The position numbers and the translations under genes were made by a program. DNA of 64,000 nt from Fasciolopsis buskii. Lineage: Eukaryota > Platyhelminthes > Trematoda > Plagiorchiida > Fasciolidae. Numbering within the stretch: the first letter of the stretch is position 1; each line of letters begins with the position of its first letter. The notes below the pieces were generated by a model. That model worked only from the letters and a program-made list of their open reading frames with translations, did no database searches and was not told the DNA's origin. This document shows, piece by piece, positions 1 through 10,960 of this stretch. The stretch is from contig LUCM01002323.1 in assembly GCA_008360955.1 (NCBI GenBank), forward strand, positions 1 to 64,000, in the 5' to 3' direction.

Positions 1-735
1 TCCCCCGCAAGTGCATCAGCCCAGCCTACGCCGCTCGAGCCTTGAACATACGCGTAGTTGCCCTTGCTGCCGTTCTACCGCAGTTTGACACAGCTCCTAA
101 GTTAAGTGAAACGGTCTGCATTCGTCCAGTCCTGTAATAGCACTTTGCACTTTGAAGATTCGAAGCACATGCCGAACCGAGCTACAGACTTCGAGAGTCC
201 GTCTAGCGCACGTTGTACATGATCCATGGATTCGGACATACACAAAACACCACCTGCGTAATCTAGGTCACAGCTTCTCTCCATTTCCTAGTTTGACCCC
301 CTACATTCTGGAGACCTAATAGATCCTCCATTATCTCGTCCATGATGTAGTTTAACAAGAATGGAGAGATGGAGTACTATTGTTGAACACCGCTAGTTTT
401 TTCGAATGAACTTGATAGTTCACCGTATACTCACACGCGACTATAGGTATGAAAGTATAATGCTCTTGGGAGGTTTGCGAACTTTGGTGGCGAACCACTG
501 GGGTGGAGACCACTGAATAGCGCTGTCCCATCCATTGAGTAGAGCACGCTTTTCAAGACGAAAAGACTACGATCGTAGGGTGGCTGTATGTGTGTGGCGC
601 GTTTCGAATAACTTCCAAAGAGTGAATGTCCAGTCGATGGAACCTCGAACTGGACGAAATATGACCTGTTGCAGTGAAAGTCACATTAAAATAAACGCAT
701 GGTCCAGTTCTCCATACACATACCAGTAGGAACTA
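1..735 (-). mobile_element. RTE-type retrotransposon fragment, 3' part of RT, inverted
   Basis: Read on the minus strand this is a decayed piece of the reverse transcriptase of the same RTE family as the element at 1825-5560. About 700-490 matches the RT segment around 4190-4450 of that element. 284-102 encodes a stretch with CDLDYAGG, where an intact RTE has a YADD catalytic box, followed by SKCKVLLQDW. The first 125 bases are an exact reverse complement of 4795-4919, while the adjoining part is clearly diverged and lacks about 40 bases. The fragment probably continues left of the window. It is non-functional: the catalytic aspartates are lost and it has stops and indels. Strand and family are well supported; the right edge near 735 is approximate. 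Confidence 0.8.
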
Positions 736-1820
736 CAGTTCTGAACAAAACCTCGCCGACGGTATTTTACTGCAATATGATCGGTCTGACTGGGAGTACC
801 TGTCGATTTAGAGCGCTAGGTTGTTGTGCGACGCAAACTGCATCGGTGATTCGTGATAGACAGGAATAAATTGTTGTGTGCACAACATTAGGGAAGCCTA
901 ACCCACGGTATCCTTAATCGGACCGAGTAAGACGCAACGCTCACCTAAAGAAGCACTAGGGGGCCTTTGCTCCACGATCGGGAACAGTGTGTCTTAACGA
1001 TGATCCTTCTGCAAATCAGTGGTGCCATCCGTCAGGGCACATGCCAAGATGGGAAATAATCTATGCTTAACAATACCATCTTTTCAAACCCGACTGACAT
1101 CTGGAGTCTTACGGCACATAAGCGACTACTAATCGGTTTATAGTCCGAAAAGGCCTCTTCATCCTTGTGAGTGGGACTGTTCCCATTCCACGTTGACATG
1201 CCGCTCTAGCTGGTTTGTCTCTTGTGGTGTGCTGAGGACTGAACCCGTGCGTACAAGTAATTGCACTGTGAACCGGCCCATCAATGAATAACCGCAGTTG
1301 CTTGAAATCATGGTCCAATCAGTTTTGAGGCTGGACCAGGCCCACAGTCACCTAATAAGCGACCGCATACGAACTGTCTTTGTCACCAAGGATTTGGCAG
1401 ACTTTTTCTATCCTTATTAAAATGACGTGGGCCTGTTGATTAATTTACCAATCGTTATGCACGGTTCAGCACCTGTTTCCTGTACTCGACAAGCCTTTTT
1501 GACTTAAATAAACTAACGAGTTTTATGGAATGACTGATCTGAGTAGCATCTTTACGTGGATGACATCTACCTTTGGTCTCCACATGCCACCCAGTTCTCA
1601 TCTGTAGCCTCGCGAAGCGGAAACATGCATCATCGGCACTTTCCCGTTACCTCATTGGTTAGGCAAGCTACACCAGAATTCGGGTAGTTGAGGCGTCGCT
1701 AGGGAGTCTGTTTGACGGGCAAAGACAGTTGCTTCTTAATAGGTGGACGAGATCTGCAACCCAATCCAACGGCCACCAGAAAGTTGTTCACTCAACGAAA
1801 TTGTTTGGACCTTTGATGGT
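736..1820. other. Unassigned sequence between two RTE copies
   Basis: No recognisable gene. Base composition is like the surrounding retroelement-rich DNA. Open frames here are short and match nothing I recognise. It may be further decayed 5' sequence of an RTE copy. Confidence 0.4.
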
Positions 1821-1824
1821 GATT

Positions 1825-4800
1825 ACTTCCTTGTCACAACGAGACTACACCTTGACGTGGTGTGACGGCTTGCGTGCCTCCATGATCCAACGAGCTATAC
1901 AGGATGGCTTATCTCAAGCCGAAGATCCAATCATGCCTGGAAGGTCAATGGGTAAAGGCCTGACGAAGTAGCCTCCTGGTCCTCCAAGTTGGGGGTTGAT
2001 CTGAGTTAGCAGCTCAGCCGTTAAAACGAGTGGAAGACTAATTGATCCAAGTAGATGGGCGCCCACTCAGCTGTACCCCGCTGCCTTGCGGTCAGGTTCT
2101 TGTCAGAATCAAAGGCTTTGGTTGAGAACCCTAATCGTTCTTCTGCTTAGCGCCTGGACTCCCTAGCAGTACCCGTTCATCAATCCCCATGAGTTACACA
2201 TCTACAAATAATTCCATACTGCATCGGTCGTCGCGCAGGATAATCAGGACCGCGCTGCCCATTGCATCGAGCACTGGTGGGGTGGGTAGTCATAAGTATA
2301 CTACTGCTCAGAGTTCCCTCTCTTTTATTCAACCTGTTTCTTCTGTCTCCAACCCAATCTGTTCGCTCCTTCTGCCTACCCATAGTATTTCCATTGATGA
2401 CACGCCCGATACTCGCAAAGGTTTATTGTGAAGTAGTGTGGTAGGTATTTTACAGTCTGTCAGCTCACATTTTCTCAAGCCTCGTCAGCCTCTGAATCTT
2501 GCTTCCTTCGATGTGCGCACTTTAATGCAGGCTGGCCAACAGGCGTGTTTGGCTCTGACAGTGGACTCACTTTGTGTGAGTGAAACAAATTCACGATTCG
2601 AGTAGAGTAATTCAACTAACTGCACCTAACGTCTCGTCAAGATATTTTCTTCGCACTTCATGAAACGAAGCAGCTCAAACTGTGGCTCAACGTGATGTAG
2701 GAAGAGTCTTGAGTGAGAAGGCTGAAGCGGTCCTTTCAGACTGGATCCCAGTTAACAGTCGTTTGTGTGTCATGAGACTTCAGGGATCAGTTGGCGTCCG
2801 AAAGGATAGTAGTGTTAAGCGTAGTTTATTTGTTATCTCGGCATACGCTCCGACAGACTGCAGCACTGACATGGGGAAAGACGAGTTTTACGATGACCTC
2901 GTCACTCTTGTTCGGAAGAGCAAACGCTCTGACATTGTGGTGGTAGCAGGTGATTTTAATGCACAAGTTGGAAAACTGAGTGCATCGAAGTCCTGTCTAG
3001 GCGGGCGATGCGCCTTGCATGCACAGCGACCAGACAACGGGGAAAGACTTCTCCAATTCTGTGCAGATAATCATTTATTCCTATCTAGTACGAATTTCCG
3101 ACACAGATCGCGCCGCACTGCGACATGGCGTTCTAACTCGACAGGTACTTTGAGTCATTGACCATATCGCAGTTAGCTACTGCTGGCGCGGTTCTGTCCA
3201 GAACTGTAGATCATACTGGACCACGTAAGTCGAATCGGACCATGCCTTAGTTTTAATGCGATTTTTGCTGCAGCTGAATGCCCATCGACGCAGGCCACAA
3301 ATCCGATTGGCTGTCGAACATCCGTGTGATCCGGCTGTTCGCAACAGCTACGAACAGAAACTATCCGAGGGACTAAGAACTGCGACCAATAGCAATGTAG
3401 ACGATCAGTGGGACCAAATTAAGCAAGCGATGCATTTGGCAGCAGATTTCGCCTGTGGTCCTAGGTCTGGCGTTCATCAAAGACACTGGATCTCGCAAGG
3501 GTAACTGGGTCTACTGCAGAAAACACGCCAGCTCCATAACTGCAAGGAGGTGAATAAGATGCGTCGAGAGTTGCAGCATCAGTTAACAATAAGCATTAAG
3601 AATGACCTTGAAAATTAGTGGGTTAAGATAGCCGAAGAGATGGAGGAAGCGGCCGCTTCAGGTAACAGTCAAAGACTGTTTACGCTTATACGCGACAGCG
3701 GTGGGCGGCGAACTTCGGTTAGTGAAGTCGTGTGCGATAGGAATGGAGAGCTCATCCATAGAAGACAGGAAAGACTGGACCGTTGGGCAGAACATTTCAA
3801 GGATCAGTTTAGCTGGCCATACGCTATCGTATCTAATCCGATGTCTGGAGCCGTGAATCCTTGGGTGTCACTTGATCCCCCAACGGAAGTGGAAGTGGAG
3901 TCGAATATTCGGCTTCTGAAGAGGGAAAAAGCTGCCGGTCCCGACGACCTTCCCCCAGTTCTTTCGAAATTGGATGGAGAAGTGCTGATGAAATCACTTA
4001 CCTCCTTGCTTCGTGATATTTGGAACGAGGAGCGTATGCCGCTATCGTGGGGTGAGTCACTGATTATACCCATCTTCAAGAAGGGTACACGGAGTGACTG
4101 CAGCAATCATCTTGGGATTATTTTAATTCCGATAGTTACTAGGGTGTTAGCTTCGATAATGCTGCGCCGTTTGACACCGATTCGCAAGAGTAATATCCGC
4201 GAACAACAGGCTGGATTTCGGCCAGGTCGAGGTTGCACCGACCAGATATTCACTCTTCGACAGATACTCGAAACGCGCCACACGCACCGCCGCTCTACGA
4301 TCGTAGTCTTCCTCGACTTGAAAGGTGCTTTCGACCCCGTGGATCGACCAGCACTACTCAATGCTCTCTACCGAAAGGGTATGCCAACGAAGTTTGTGAA
4401 CCTGTTGCGAGCATTGTACTGGCACACCTATGGTCGCGTGAGGGTATACGGTGAACTGTCACGTTCATTCGAAACGACTAGTGGCGTTCGACAAGGGTGC
4501 CCCATCTTTTCAATCCTGTTAAACTTCGTCATGGACGAGGTGATGACAGATGCTTTATGAGGTCACCGGGATGTAGGATTCTTACGCTGGAAGGGAGGGA
4601 ATTTGTGTGACCTGGATTACGTAGAAAATCTTGTGTCCCTCTTCGAGTTTGCAGAGCATGCACAACGGGCACTAGATAGACTCTCGAGATCGGTCGCTTG
4701 GTTTGGCGCGTGCTTTGTACCTTCAAAATGCAAAGTGCTGTTACAGGACTGGACGCCAGTAGTCCCGAACGTGATACAGGATGGAGAAGAACTAACGAAT

Positions 4801-5560
4801 GCAGACCGTTTCACTTAACTTAGGAGCTGTGTCAAACTGCGGTAGAACGGCAGCAAGGGCAACTACGCGTATGTTCAAGGCTCGAGCGGCGTAGGCTGGG
4901 CTGATGCACTTGCGGGGGAGTCGGCATGATATTTCACCGAAGTTGAAAGACCGTGTGTGCTATCCTTTCAGTGAGCTCAGTTCCGTTGTGTGGTTGCGAG
5001 ACATGGATTATGCGTGTAGGAGGTTTCCGATCACCGTTGTCTACGTAGTATGGCTAGGATTGGGTGGTGTAACCGGGTGAGTCATGTAGAGGTCAGGAAT
5101 CTAGCGCTAGGTGTTGGCTGTCGGGATACCTTATTTCAGCGTATGAAACTGAGTGGACTACGTTGGTTGAGTCACGTGTTGTGTATGACGAACGCTCATC
5201 TGCCATGTCGTGCCCTATTTTGCGTTCCTCCCACGGAGTGGAAGAAGCTAGGTGGAAGTCAACAGATGACGCAGCAAAGTGGAATGAGAAAATGTACAGC
5301 GAAGTTAGGTAAAGTAGGAGTCTCAGGTCTTCGTGGTTGGAGTCCGAAAGTGTCGTCAGCTAGCTGGCTAGAGACACTGAAGAATATGGCGGTGAACCGT
5401 GAACAGTGGCGATCGTGTTGTCATTTTCTATCGCATCAGAATGATTGAAAACGTGCGTTTGTGCAGTTAGACTGTGTTTCGTGTGTTGGCTGCAGCAGCA
5501 TCTTATCTTTTCCCACATGTGTAAGTCTACTCTCTGTTCACGTTGGATATTTTCTGTTTT
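1825..5560 (+). mobile_element. RTE-type non-LTR retrotransposon, nearly full length, decayed
   Basis: The order is a 5' untranslated region (about 1825-2480), an apurinic-type endonuclease, a reverse transcriptase, a C-terminal domain and a 3' UTR. The 5' region has a homologous copy on the minus strand at 17950-17506, sharing for example GGATGGCTTAT and CGCTGCCTT blocks, so it belongs to the element and not to the host. The 3' UTR matches the minus-strand copy ending at 16549 up to about 5560. After that the match stops, and the (GATGAT)n tail seen in that copy is missing. An opposite-strand CR1-like element begins about 120 bases further on. Edges are approximate. Confidence 0.85.
2490..5448 (+). 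pseudogene. RTE ORF remnant: endonuclease, reverse transcriptase, C-terminal domain
   Basis: An intact copy would nick target DNA and copy its own RNA into the nick. The endonuclease runs from about 2495 (ASFDVRTLMQAGQQ, then CVSET) through VISAYAPTDCS (about 2840) and VVVAGDFNAQVG (about 2940) to a stop near 3161. A linker frame follows at 3256-3504. The reverse transcriptase is open from 3640 to 4560 with AAGPDDLPP, PIFKKGTRSDC, QAGFRPGRGC, FLDLKGAFDPVDR and SGVRQGCP. The catalytic box further on reads CDLDYVENLV instead of the expected YADD, so activity is lost. The C-terminal domain lies at about 5050-5448 and ends NREQWRSCCHF. Several stops and frameshifts separate the pieces. A shared nonsense change after DRFT (about 4818) is also present in the inverted copy at 1-125. 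Confidence 0.88.
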
Positions 5561-5679
5561 ATGGACAGTTGCATTTTATTGGATTTACTTTTGTGTGCTT
5601 TTAATAATGTCGTATTTCAGTCAAAATTTGAGGATGAAAATAAAATTGTGGAAAGATTCTGTGAATAAATGAAAAATAC

Positions 5680-8550
5680 ACTCGTCGCCTCTTGAAAAAA
5701 TGTAAAAGAACTCATGTTGGAATAATCATAACACATTATGACAGGTCGCTCATGAATTCGGCTGAAACCCGAGTGCTGTTTGTCGAAATTCGTGCTAAAT
5801 ATTGGTTAGTGCAGTTCCTATGGATATTGATTCTCGAGGGTATGGAACGAACTTCGGATCCTGTAGTAATGTGACAGCGACACACTGAAAGATCGTTATG
5901 CAGAAGATGTGTGCGATTAGAAAGAATTTTGTTGGCAAATTTCTCTCATGCTGGTAAGTGTTGATCATCTAAATTACGAGACATTTCAGTTAGTGGTACG
6001 AAGGACAGTTAATAGTTGATTGCCTCCGGTGAAGAATGTCAAAGTCTTTTTTAAGTAAACCTGGAAACATAACAGAACAGTAAAGAAAGATTGGAAAAAC
6101 AAAATGGTCCAAAAATCGGGAGTTGGTACTTTGTTTCACTTTGTAGTGTCGGCGTGTTTTTACACAGGTAGAAATGCGAATAGTCCACTTCAGAAATATG
6201 AGAAGACGACTTCAGATTTTTATCAATAGTAACCCCTAGATATTTCACAGAATCAACCCTGATAAGTGTGTTTGAGTTAACAGAAGACGTTTCGGATGGG
6301 TGGGCCGAGAGAGAGAACAGACATTAGAAACATGTAGATGTGCCGAGATTTAAACCATCTCGTGCAGAGAAATCGTATATAGAAGATAGGTTGCTTAAAA
6401 TCTTTGAAAATCATCGTTGTTCGAAACGGCTTGAGAGGACAACATCATCAGCATACTTAAGCAGATGACAGGGTGAACTAGATGATAAGTCGCTGATGTA
6501 AGTGGAGAAGAGAAACGGTGAAAGAACAGCACCCTGAAGCACTCCTGAGTTGTTAGTCAGCGGTTTCGCGTGCACTGGTTTCGGTTAGTAAAGTAATCAG
6601 ACAACCACGCTATCTAATGAAGGCCTGGGACAACTAAATGTTTCCAGTGTGTGAAGTAGAAGAGACCGTGGGACGGAATCAAATGCCGACGAATAGTCTG
6701 GAGAGGCGCAGCGCACAGATTTCATTGATGCCTTTAAGAACTTGCAAGTGTGGTGAGTGATGGAGGCGACAGCGTCCAAAGTAGATATGTTAGATTTATA
6801 GGAGAACTGAATGGGTCGTTAGGAGCATGCATAGAAGAAGGCATGCGTTCAAGTATAGCACGCTCCGTCAGTTTAAGACCAGAAGACGTTAAGGCGATGG
6901 GGCGAAAACGTTTTGCTAATGCAGTAGAACTACTAGATTTAGGGATAGGAATAATAGTGACGGGTCTCCAATAGGCAGGGATGGAAGATGAGAATAAAGT
7001 TGAGTTAATCAGAGAAGTGGATGCATCGGTCAGAGCCACAGCACCATTCCTTAAAGGAGCTGAGGACAGATTGTCAAGACCAGCCCCTGCGGTTATTCTA
7101 GTGGTGCGCAGAAGGTCGACCACCTCTTCTCTTGAAAAACTTGTAACTGTCGTATCATCACCCTGTCCAAATATGGTTGGGGTATAAATGGAAGGATGGA
7201 TGAAAGCACCATTGATGCTATCGACATCCGCAGAGGTTTTCGTGTGCTTCTTCCCACAACAGTCAAATGCCTTGTCATAGGAATCGATTGTTGTTACTAG
7301 TCAGGAGTTGGCTGGCGAATTTCATGTCAATGCGTTGGATTTCAGGTTTTATTTGGTTGGAAATATACCGCACGCTTGAGTTATTACGCGAGTTGTATAA
7401 GTATTCCTTGCATCTTCCTAAAGACTTCCGTTTCTGGGTTGAGATGTGGCCATTTGGGACGAATCGTGTTCTTGAGGGGCAGCAGATATCGAAAATTACA
7501 TTGGCCGTTTCTGTGAAGAGTTGAAAATTGTCACTGAACAGGGGTTCAAAAAAGAAGCAGGTAGATGAGACTCAGGGATTTCCGAAGAAGAATACAGTTG
7601 TTGTGTGAAAAGTGACAGAGGTGAACTCGGATTTGGTTTGTTCGCCTGAAGGAATGAAAGGCTTACCTAGAGTATATCTTGGGTCTTAACAGAAGGAGAC
7701 AAAGATTGCTACTTGAAATTGCAGCATGGAATTTCAAGGAAAATAAATCGGCGTGGTTGGTAATAACTATCTTTAAAATGGAACTACCTCTGGTGGGAGA
7801 AATGCAGAGGTCAGTCAAATCAAACAGTCAGTAGGGTAGATGCATGATTAAGATCACCTACGATAATATGCAGAATATCCTCAATAAGAGGAACAATAAA
7901 TTCTAGAAAATAGTCGAGAAAGATGCGATATTTTGTTGCGAGCTAAAAGAGGCAATGTGTAAATTCGTTATGCTAGTGCTGGTATGGCGAGAAAACCTAG
8001 GATGACAGTGTCACGAGATAGTCAATTCCGTTTAGCGAGTACGTATAAACAACTTCGCACCTGCCAGATCAGTTTATGTATGTTGCCACACGGCCTCCTG
8101 TCCTCTTGTTCGAAACTGTCCTGCCGATGAAGTCTGAAGCAGTCTATCGACACCAGTGAATCAGTGATATCCGGGTTCAGCGGCGACTCTTGTATGCAGG
8201 TGACATACGTGTAAACATGGATCGATGATTGAAGTGTGAGGGACAGATCCAACATGTTCGTAAACAGAGGGGGATGTTGGTACTCAACAAAGCCGGAATG
8301 GACATCTTGGCTCGAAGGGTGCATTTGCGAGCTGCCTGCCAGCCAGCACACGTGCCTCTTTTAGGTCGATTGGAAGATCGTTGAGGTGCAGCAATACGGG
8401 GTCCCAGTAAATGTCGAGAAACGATGCGGATTTTGAACAAAAGTAGTTCCGAGCGATTTTACGGTCGAACGGAGAACGTAATCGAACCAAATATTCGACA
8501 ACAAATTAACGAAGTAGAATGACAGAATTGTAGCGCAGCCAGTCAAAGGG
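5680..8550 (-). mobile_element. CR1-like non-LTR retrotransposon, decayed, minus strand
   Basis: Read from 8550 down to 5680 this is the same family as the plus-strand copy at 51940-54870, with matching sequence along nearly the whole length. The endonuclease part spans about 8450-7700, with SPLNPDITDSL and FRLHRQDSFEQED. The RT part spans about 7190-6050, with YWRPVTIIPIPKS, RFRPIALTSSGLKLTE, SAFDSVPRSLLLHTLE and KYLGVTIDKNLK. Many frameshifts and stops are present and the catalytic region is broken. The 3' end, judged from the other copy, lies near 5690, close to the 3' end of the RTE copy on the other strand. I call it CR1-like from the order of these motifs; a Jockey-type assignment is not excluded. 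Confidence 0.8.
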
Positions 8551-8555
8551 TGCGC

Positions 8556-8617
8556 CCGTGTAGCCTTGGGGAAAAGGCAGCGGTCGGCGGGTCTTGCCTT
8601 GCTGTTTAACGCTGAAC

Positions 8618-8655
<38 letters not shown>
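8556..8655 (+). repeat. RTE-type 3' tail with (GAT)n microsatellite
   Basis: The stretch from CGTGTAG through GGCAGCGGTC, CTTGCCTTGCTG and TTTAACGCTGAAC into (GAT)n at 8618-8655 matches the 3' end of the minus-strand RTE copy (16635-16552, reverse complement). It stands here without an RTE coding region. It is therefore either a severely 5'-truncated RTE insertion or a SINE sharing the RTE tail. Confidence 0.7.
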
Positions 8656-8710
8656 CGGGTAGTACTTGGTTGTTTAGAAGCTAGAGGTTCAACCTCGAAC
8701 AAAGGCTGAG

Positions 8711-8731
8711 TGGCGCTGATGACGCCACTAC
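8711..8731. other. Short perfect inverted repeat
   Basis: AGTGGCG and CGCCACT flank CTGATGA, giving a 7-bp stem with a 7-base loop. There is no GAAA segment, so it is not a hammerhead core. No function can be assigned. Confidence 0.5.
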
Positions 8732-9191
8732 ACCCATGATTCTTAATCGATTTACATCCAGGAATCCAGATAATCATTCCATGAGAGATAATCATGTAAA
8801 AAATTGGAAAAAAAATCAATCATCAACCACTCGTCTGGCAGCGGTTGAGTACCTACAAACTAAAGATGCTATGAATATCTCTCGAAATAACTTGCTGTCC
8901 AGTAGCAAAGTTGTAAAATACTTAGAACTGTCTGGAATGTGGGTAGTTTTTGTTAATCCCGGGACGGTTTTGTAATGATTCTATTTTTCAATGTCTGGTG
9001 CAGTTCAATGGACCGACGCGCAGATAGAATGGTCTTCCAAATTTATGTCCAAATTCTTATTTTTTTCGAATGTTTTGATAAAACTCGAAACCAGTTCCTG
9101 CTCTGTATTTGCTCATCTGGTGAATGTGGTTTGTATTTCCAAGGGCGTGTATTGTTTTCGTTTTACCTGTCACTATCAGTCTTTCCTACAG

Positions 9192-9338
9192 GACGCCGAG
9201 GTTTGCAGTCGCTTAAAAGCTACGTTGAGTATCCTTGAGAGCTGCATGAAATGCTTGGAATCGTTGGATACGGTTCGTCTACCGTATGATTCAGAACCCG
9301 AACGTAAAGAGCGGAAATATCTTGTGGATCACATACAG
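9192..9338 (+). CDS. Penultimate exon, MIT-like domain protein
   Basis: This exon has 49 codons, phase 0 at both ends, and is bounded by TTTCCTACAG and the donor GTGTGATA. Joined to the exon at 19460 it stays open and reads through a helical segment (RLKATLSILESCMKCLESL, then DSEPERKERKYLVDHIQ) into DLMAKADELK. The pattern of a dispersed helix, a DPERRE-like turn and a final helix ending in A..LK resembles the last two helices of MIT (microtubule interacting and trafficking) domains, which bind ESCRT-III tails. Proteins with a C-terminal MIT, such as SNX15 or ULK3 types, are candidates, but I cannot choose. A possible preceding exon is 9004-9119 (acceptor CTGGTGCAG, donor CTG-GTGAAT, compatible phase); its peptide looks unremarkable and I do not rely on it. 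Upstream exons must lie outside or be missed. Confidence 0.55.
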
Positions 9339-9974
9339 GTGTGATATTATCATTGCTATTATCATTATCACTACTATTATTAATTATAGTTTTAACTGTT
9401 CTTCCTGGTATTGACGGTTGCTATCATGATTTGCAACGCGGGACTGCCGATATTTCTACTTTACCGCTAGAGTATATGTGAATGTCTGACCACGCTGGTG
9501 ATGGATAGCAGTCTGTTTGATTTTTAGCTAGTTACCACATCTGTTAGGATCCTATGTGAGTAATGCACTCGGTAATCCTAGAGTCTGTGGTTACCGGTTG
9601 TTTTCGGTAGTGTGGTTTGTTAGTAAGGGGATATCATAATTACAAACGACGAGGTTAATATGTGCCTGTTTTGCCCACAGCTCCCCGGGTCATTAGTCTT
9701 ACTGGACAAGTTGCAAGTCTTGTTAGGGTTTATTGTCTTTGACGAAAAGCTTTACGGTGCAAGATATTAAGATGTTTTTATGACATGCTTGACACGTGAG
9801 TGCAGAAGAAGAGAGATGCCCCATAGTCACTTGGGCCCTCTACACTGGAGGGAAGTGGGGGACCGGCAACCGTGATCCTGAAATTTGGAGTGATATAGAA
9901 CCATACAAGAGGCCTCACTGGGTCATGTGGTGTAATGAGCCGGGCGACAACGAGTTGCCTTCTACCACCAAAGT

Positions 9975-10045
9975 GATCGGTAGATCTGGGATTTTAACCT
10001 CTGACCCTTTCGGTGACAGATGCTTAATCCACTTGACCATCTCCG
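9975..10045 (-). repeat. tRNA-derived SINE remnant
   Basis: On the minus strand there is a box A-like GGTCAAGTGGATTAAGC and, about 30 bases on, a box B-like GAGGTTAAAATCCC. These are the internal promoter elements of tRNA genes. The sequence does not close into a tRNA cloverleaf that I can draw, so I call it a SINE remnant. Confidence 0.45.
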
Positions 10046-10719
10046 GTCACCTGTCATCCCAGCTCATTGGGAGCCCTTGATTAATCTCTTGGTTTTGCAT
10101 GCCTTTCGGATGAGGCAGATGCCAGCAAAATTTATGTGGTGTTTCGTGCGTAATCCGCAAATGGTTTTGAATTATGATTTGGCTTTCCTTTGCTAGATAT
10201 CAAGGGCCAATCAATGTAGTGGATAGTGCATTGTATTCTTTTATGGGTTTTTTAGGATGTACCATCCGGAGTAAGTTAGTGAGTGGTGCCCCTTCAATCG
10301 ATGCTGTTTAGGATATACGGTGATCTAGGCACAGTTTTAAGTTAGTTTGGATTTATTGGCCATCCGGTAACCTGAAACATCCACCCCAGACCAAACTGAG
10401 GCTTGGGACTAAAAGGGCACAAAAATGGTGCGCAGTGATGTGTATCAATCCTTTTGGCAATGTCCAAAATGCTTTCTGCGACGAATGGCTTTCAGTTTTT
10501 ACGATGCGAATAGCATAATTTAAAGGGTTCAAATTGGCTAGTTGTCTTAATTTTGTCTATCAATCAGTCAGACATTACGAAGAAACTACGGATCTTTCAC
10601 TAACTAAGCGCCGCCGCCGGGCTGGCTATCATGCCTGATCTATTGATACCTTATGTGGTTATATGTCATCTACGTCTCTTGGCAACGGTTGCTGGCCTGT
10701 TTAGGTCCAGGTAGGTTAC
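10046..10719. other. Intronic sequence, nothing recognised
   Basis: Mixed-composition intron of the MIT-like gene. Parts may be decayed RTE upstream sequence, because a recognisable RTE 3' remnant follows directly. Confidence 0.4.
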
Positions 10720-10960
10720 CGAGTGGGGATCCACGAGATCCTTCCCGGGCGTTGGTTGGGGGCAGAAGGTGGTAGGGTTTAGTGCGGCGGTCAGTGGCGT
10801 TCTTGTATTAGACATCTTTCTTTTTTATACCGTTCTTCAACTTATTGATTCAGAATCAATCCTTAACCATTTACCGTTTTATTTTTCTCATTTGAGCGAA
10901 TAGTGATTGGAGGTAGCAACCAAAACCACAACATGTGGGTGCGAGTTAAATAGTTACGAC
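10720..10960 (+). mobile_element. RTE-type 3' end remnant
   Basis: It contains GGATCCACGAGATCC, matching the RTE C-terminal motif coding for PRDPP, then a 3' UTR-like stretch with CCGTTCTTCAACTTATTGATT. Both blocks recur in the same order at 13540-13740, which defines the pair as copies of one RTE subfamily different from the 1825-5560 element. No open frame survives. Confidence 0.55.

Noticed and set aside
6750..7187. Plus-strand frames opposite the CR1-like RT
   Set aside because: Shadow frames of the minus-strand element.
8711..8731. Hammerhead core CTGATGA
   Set aside because: It is simply the loop of a 7-bp hairpin; no GAAA or cleavage triplet nearby.
8361..8819. Minus-strand 152-codon frame with a poly-His run
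   Set aside because: The His run is the (GAT)n tail read backwards, followed by element tail and CR1-like sequence in a non-coding frame.
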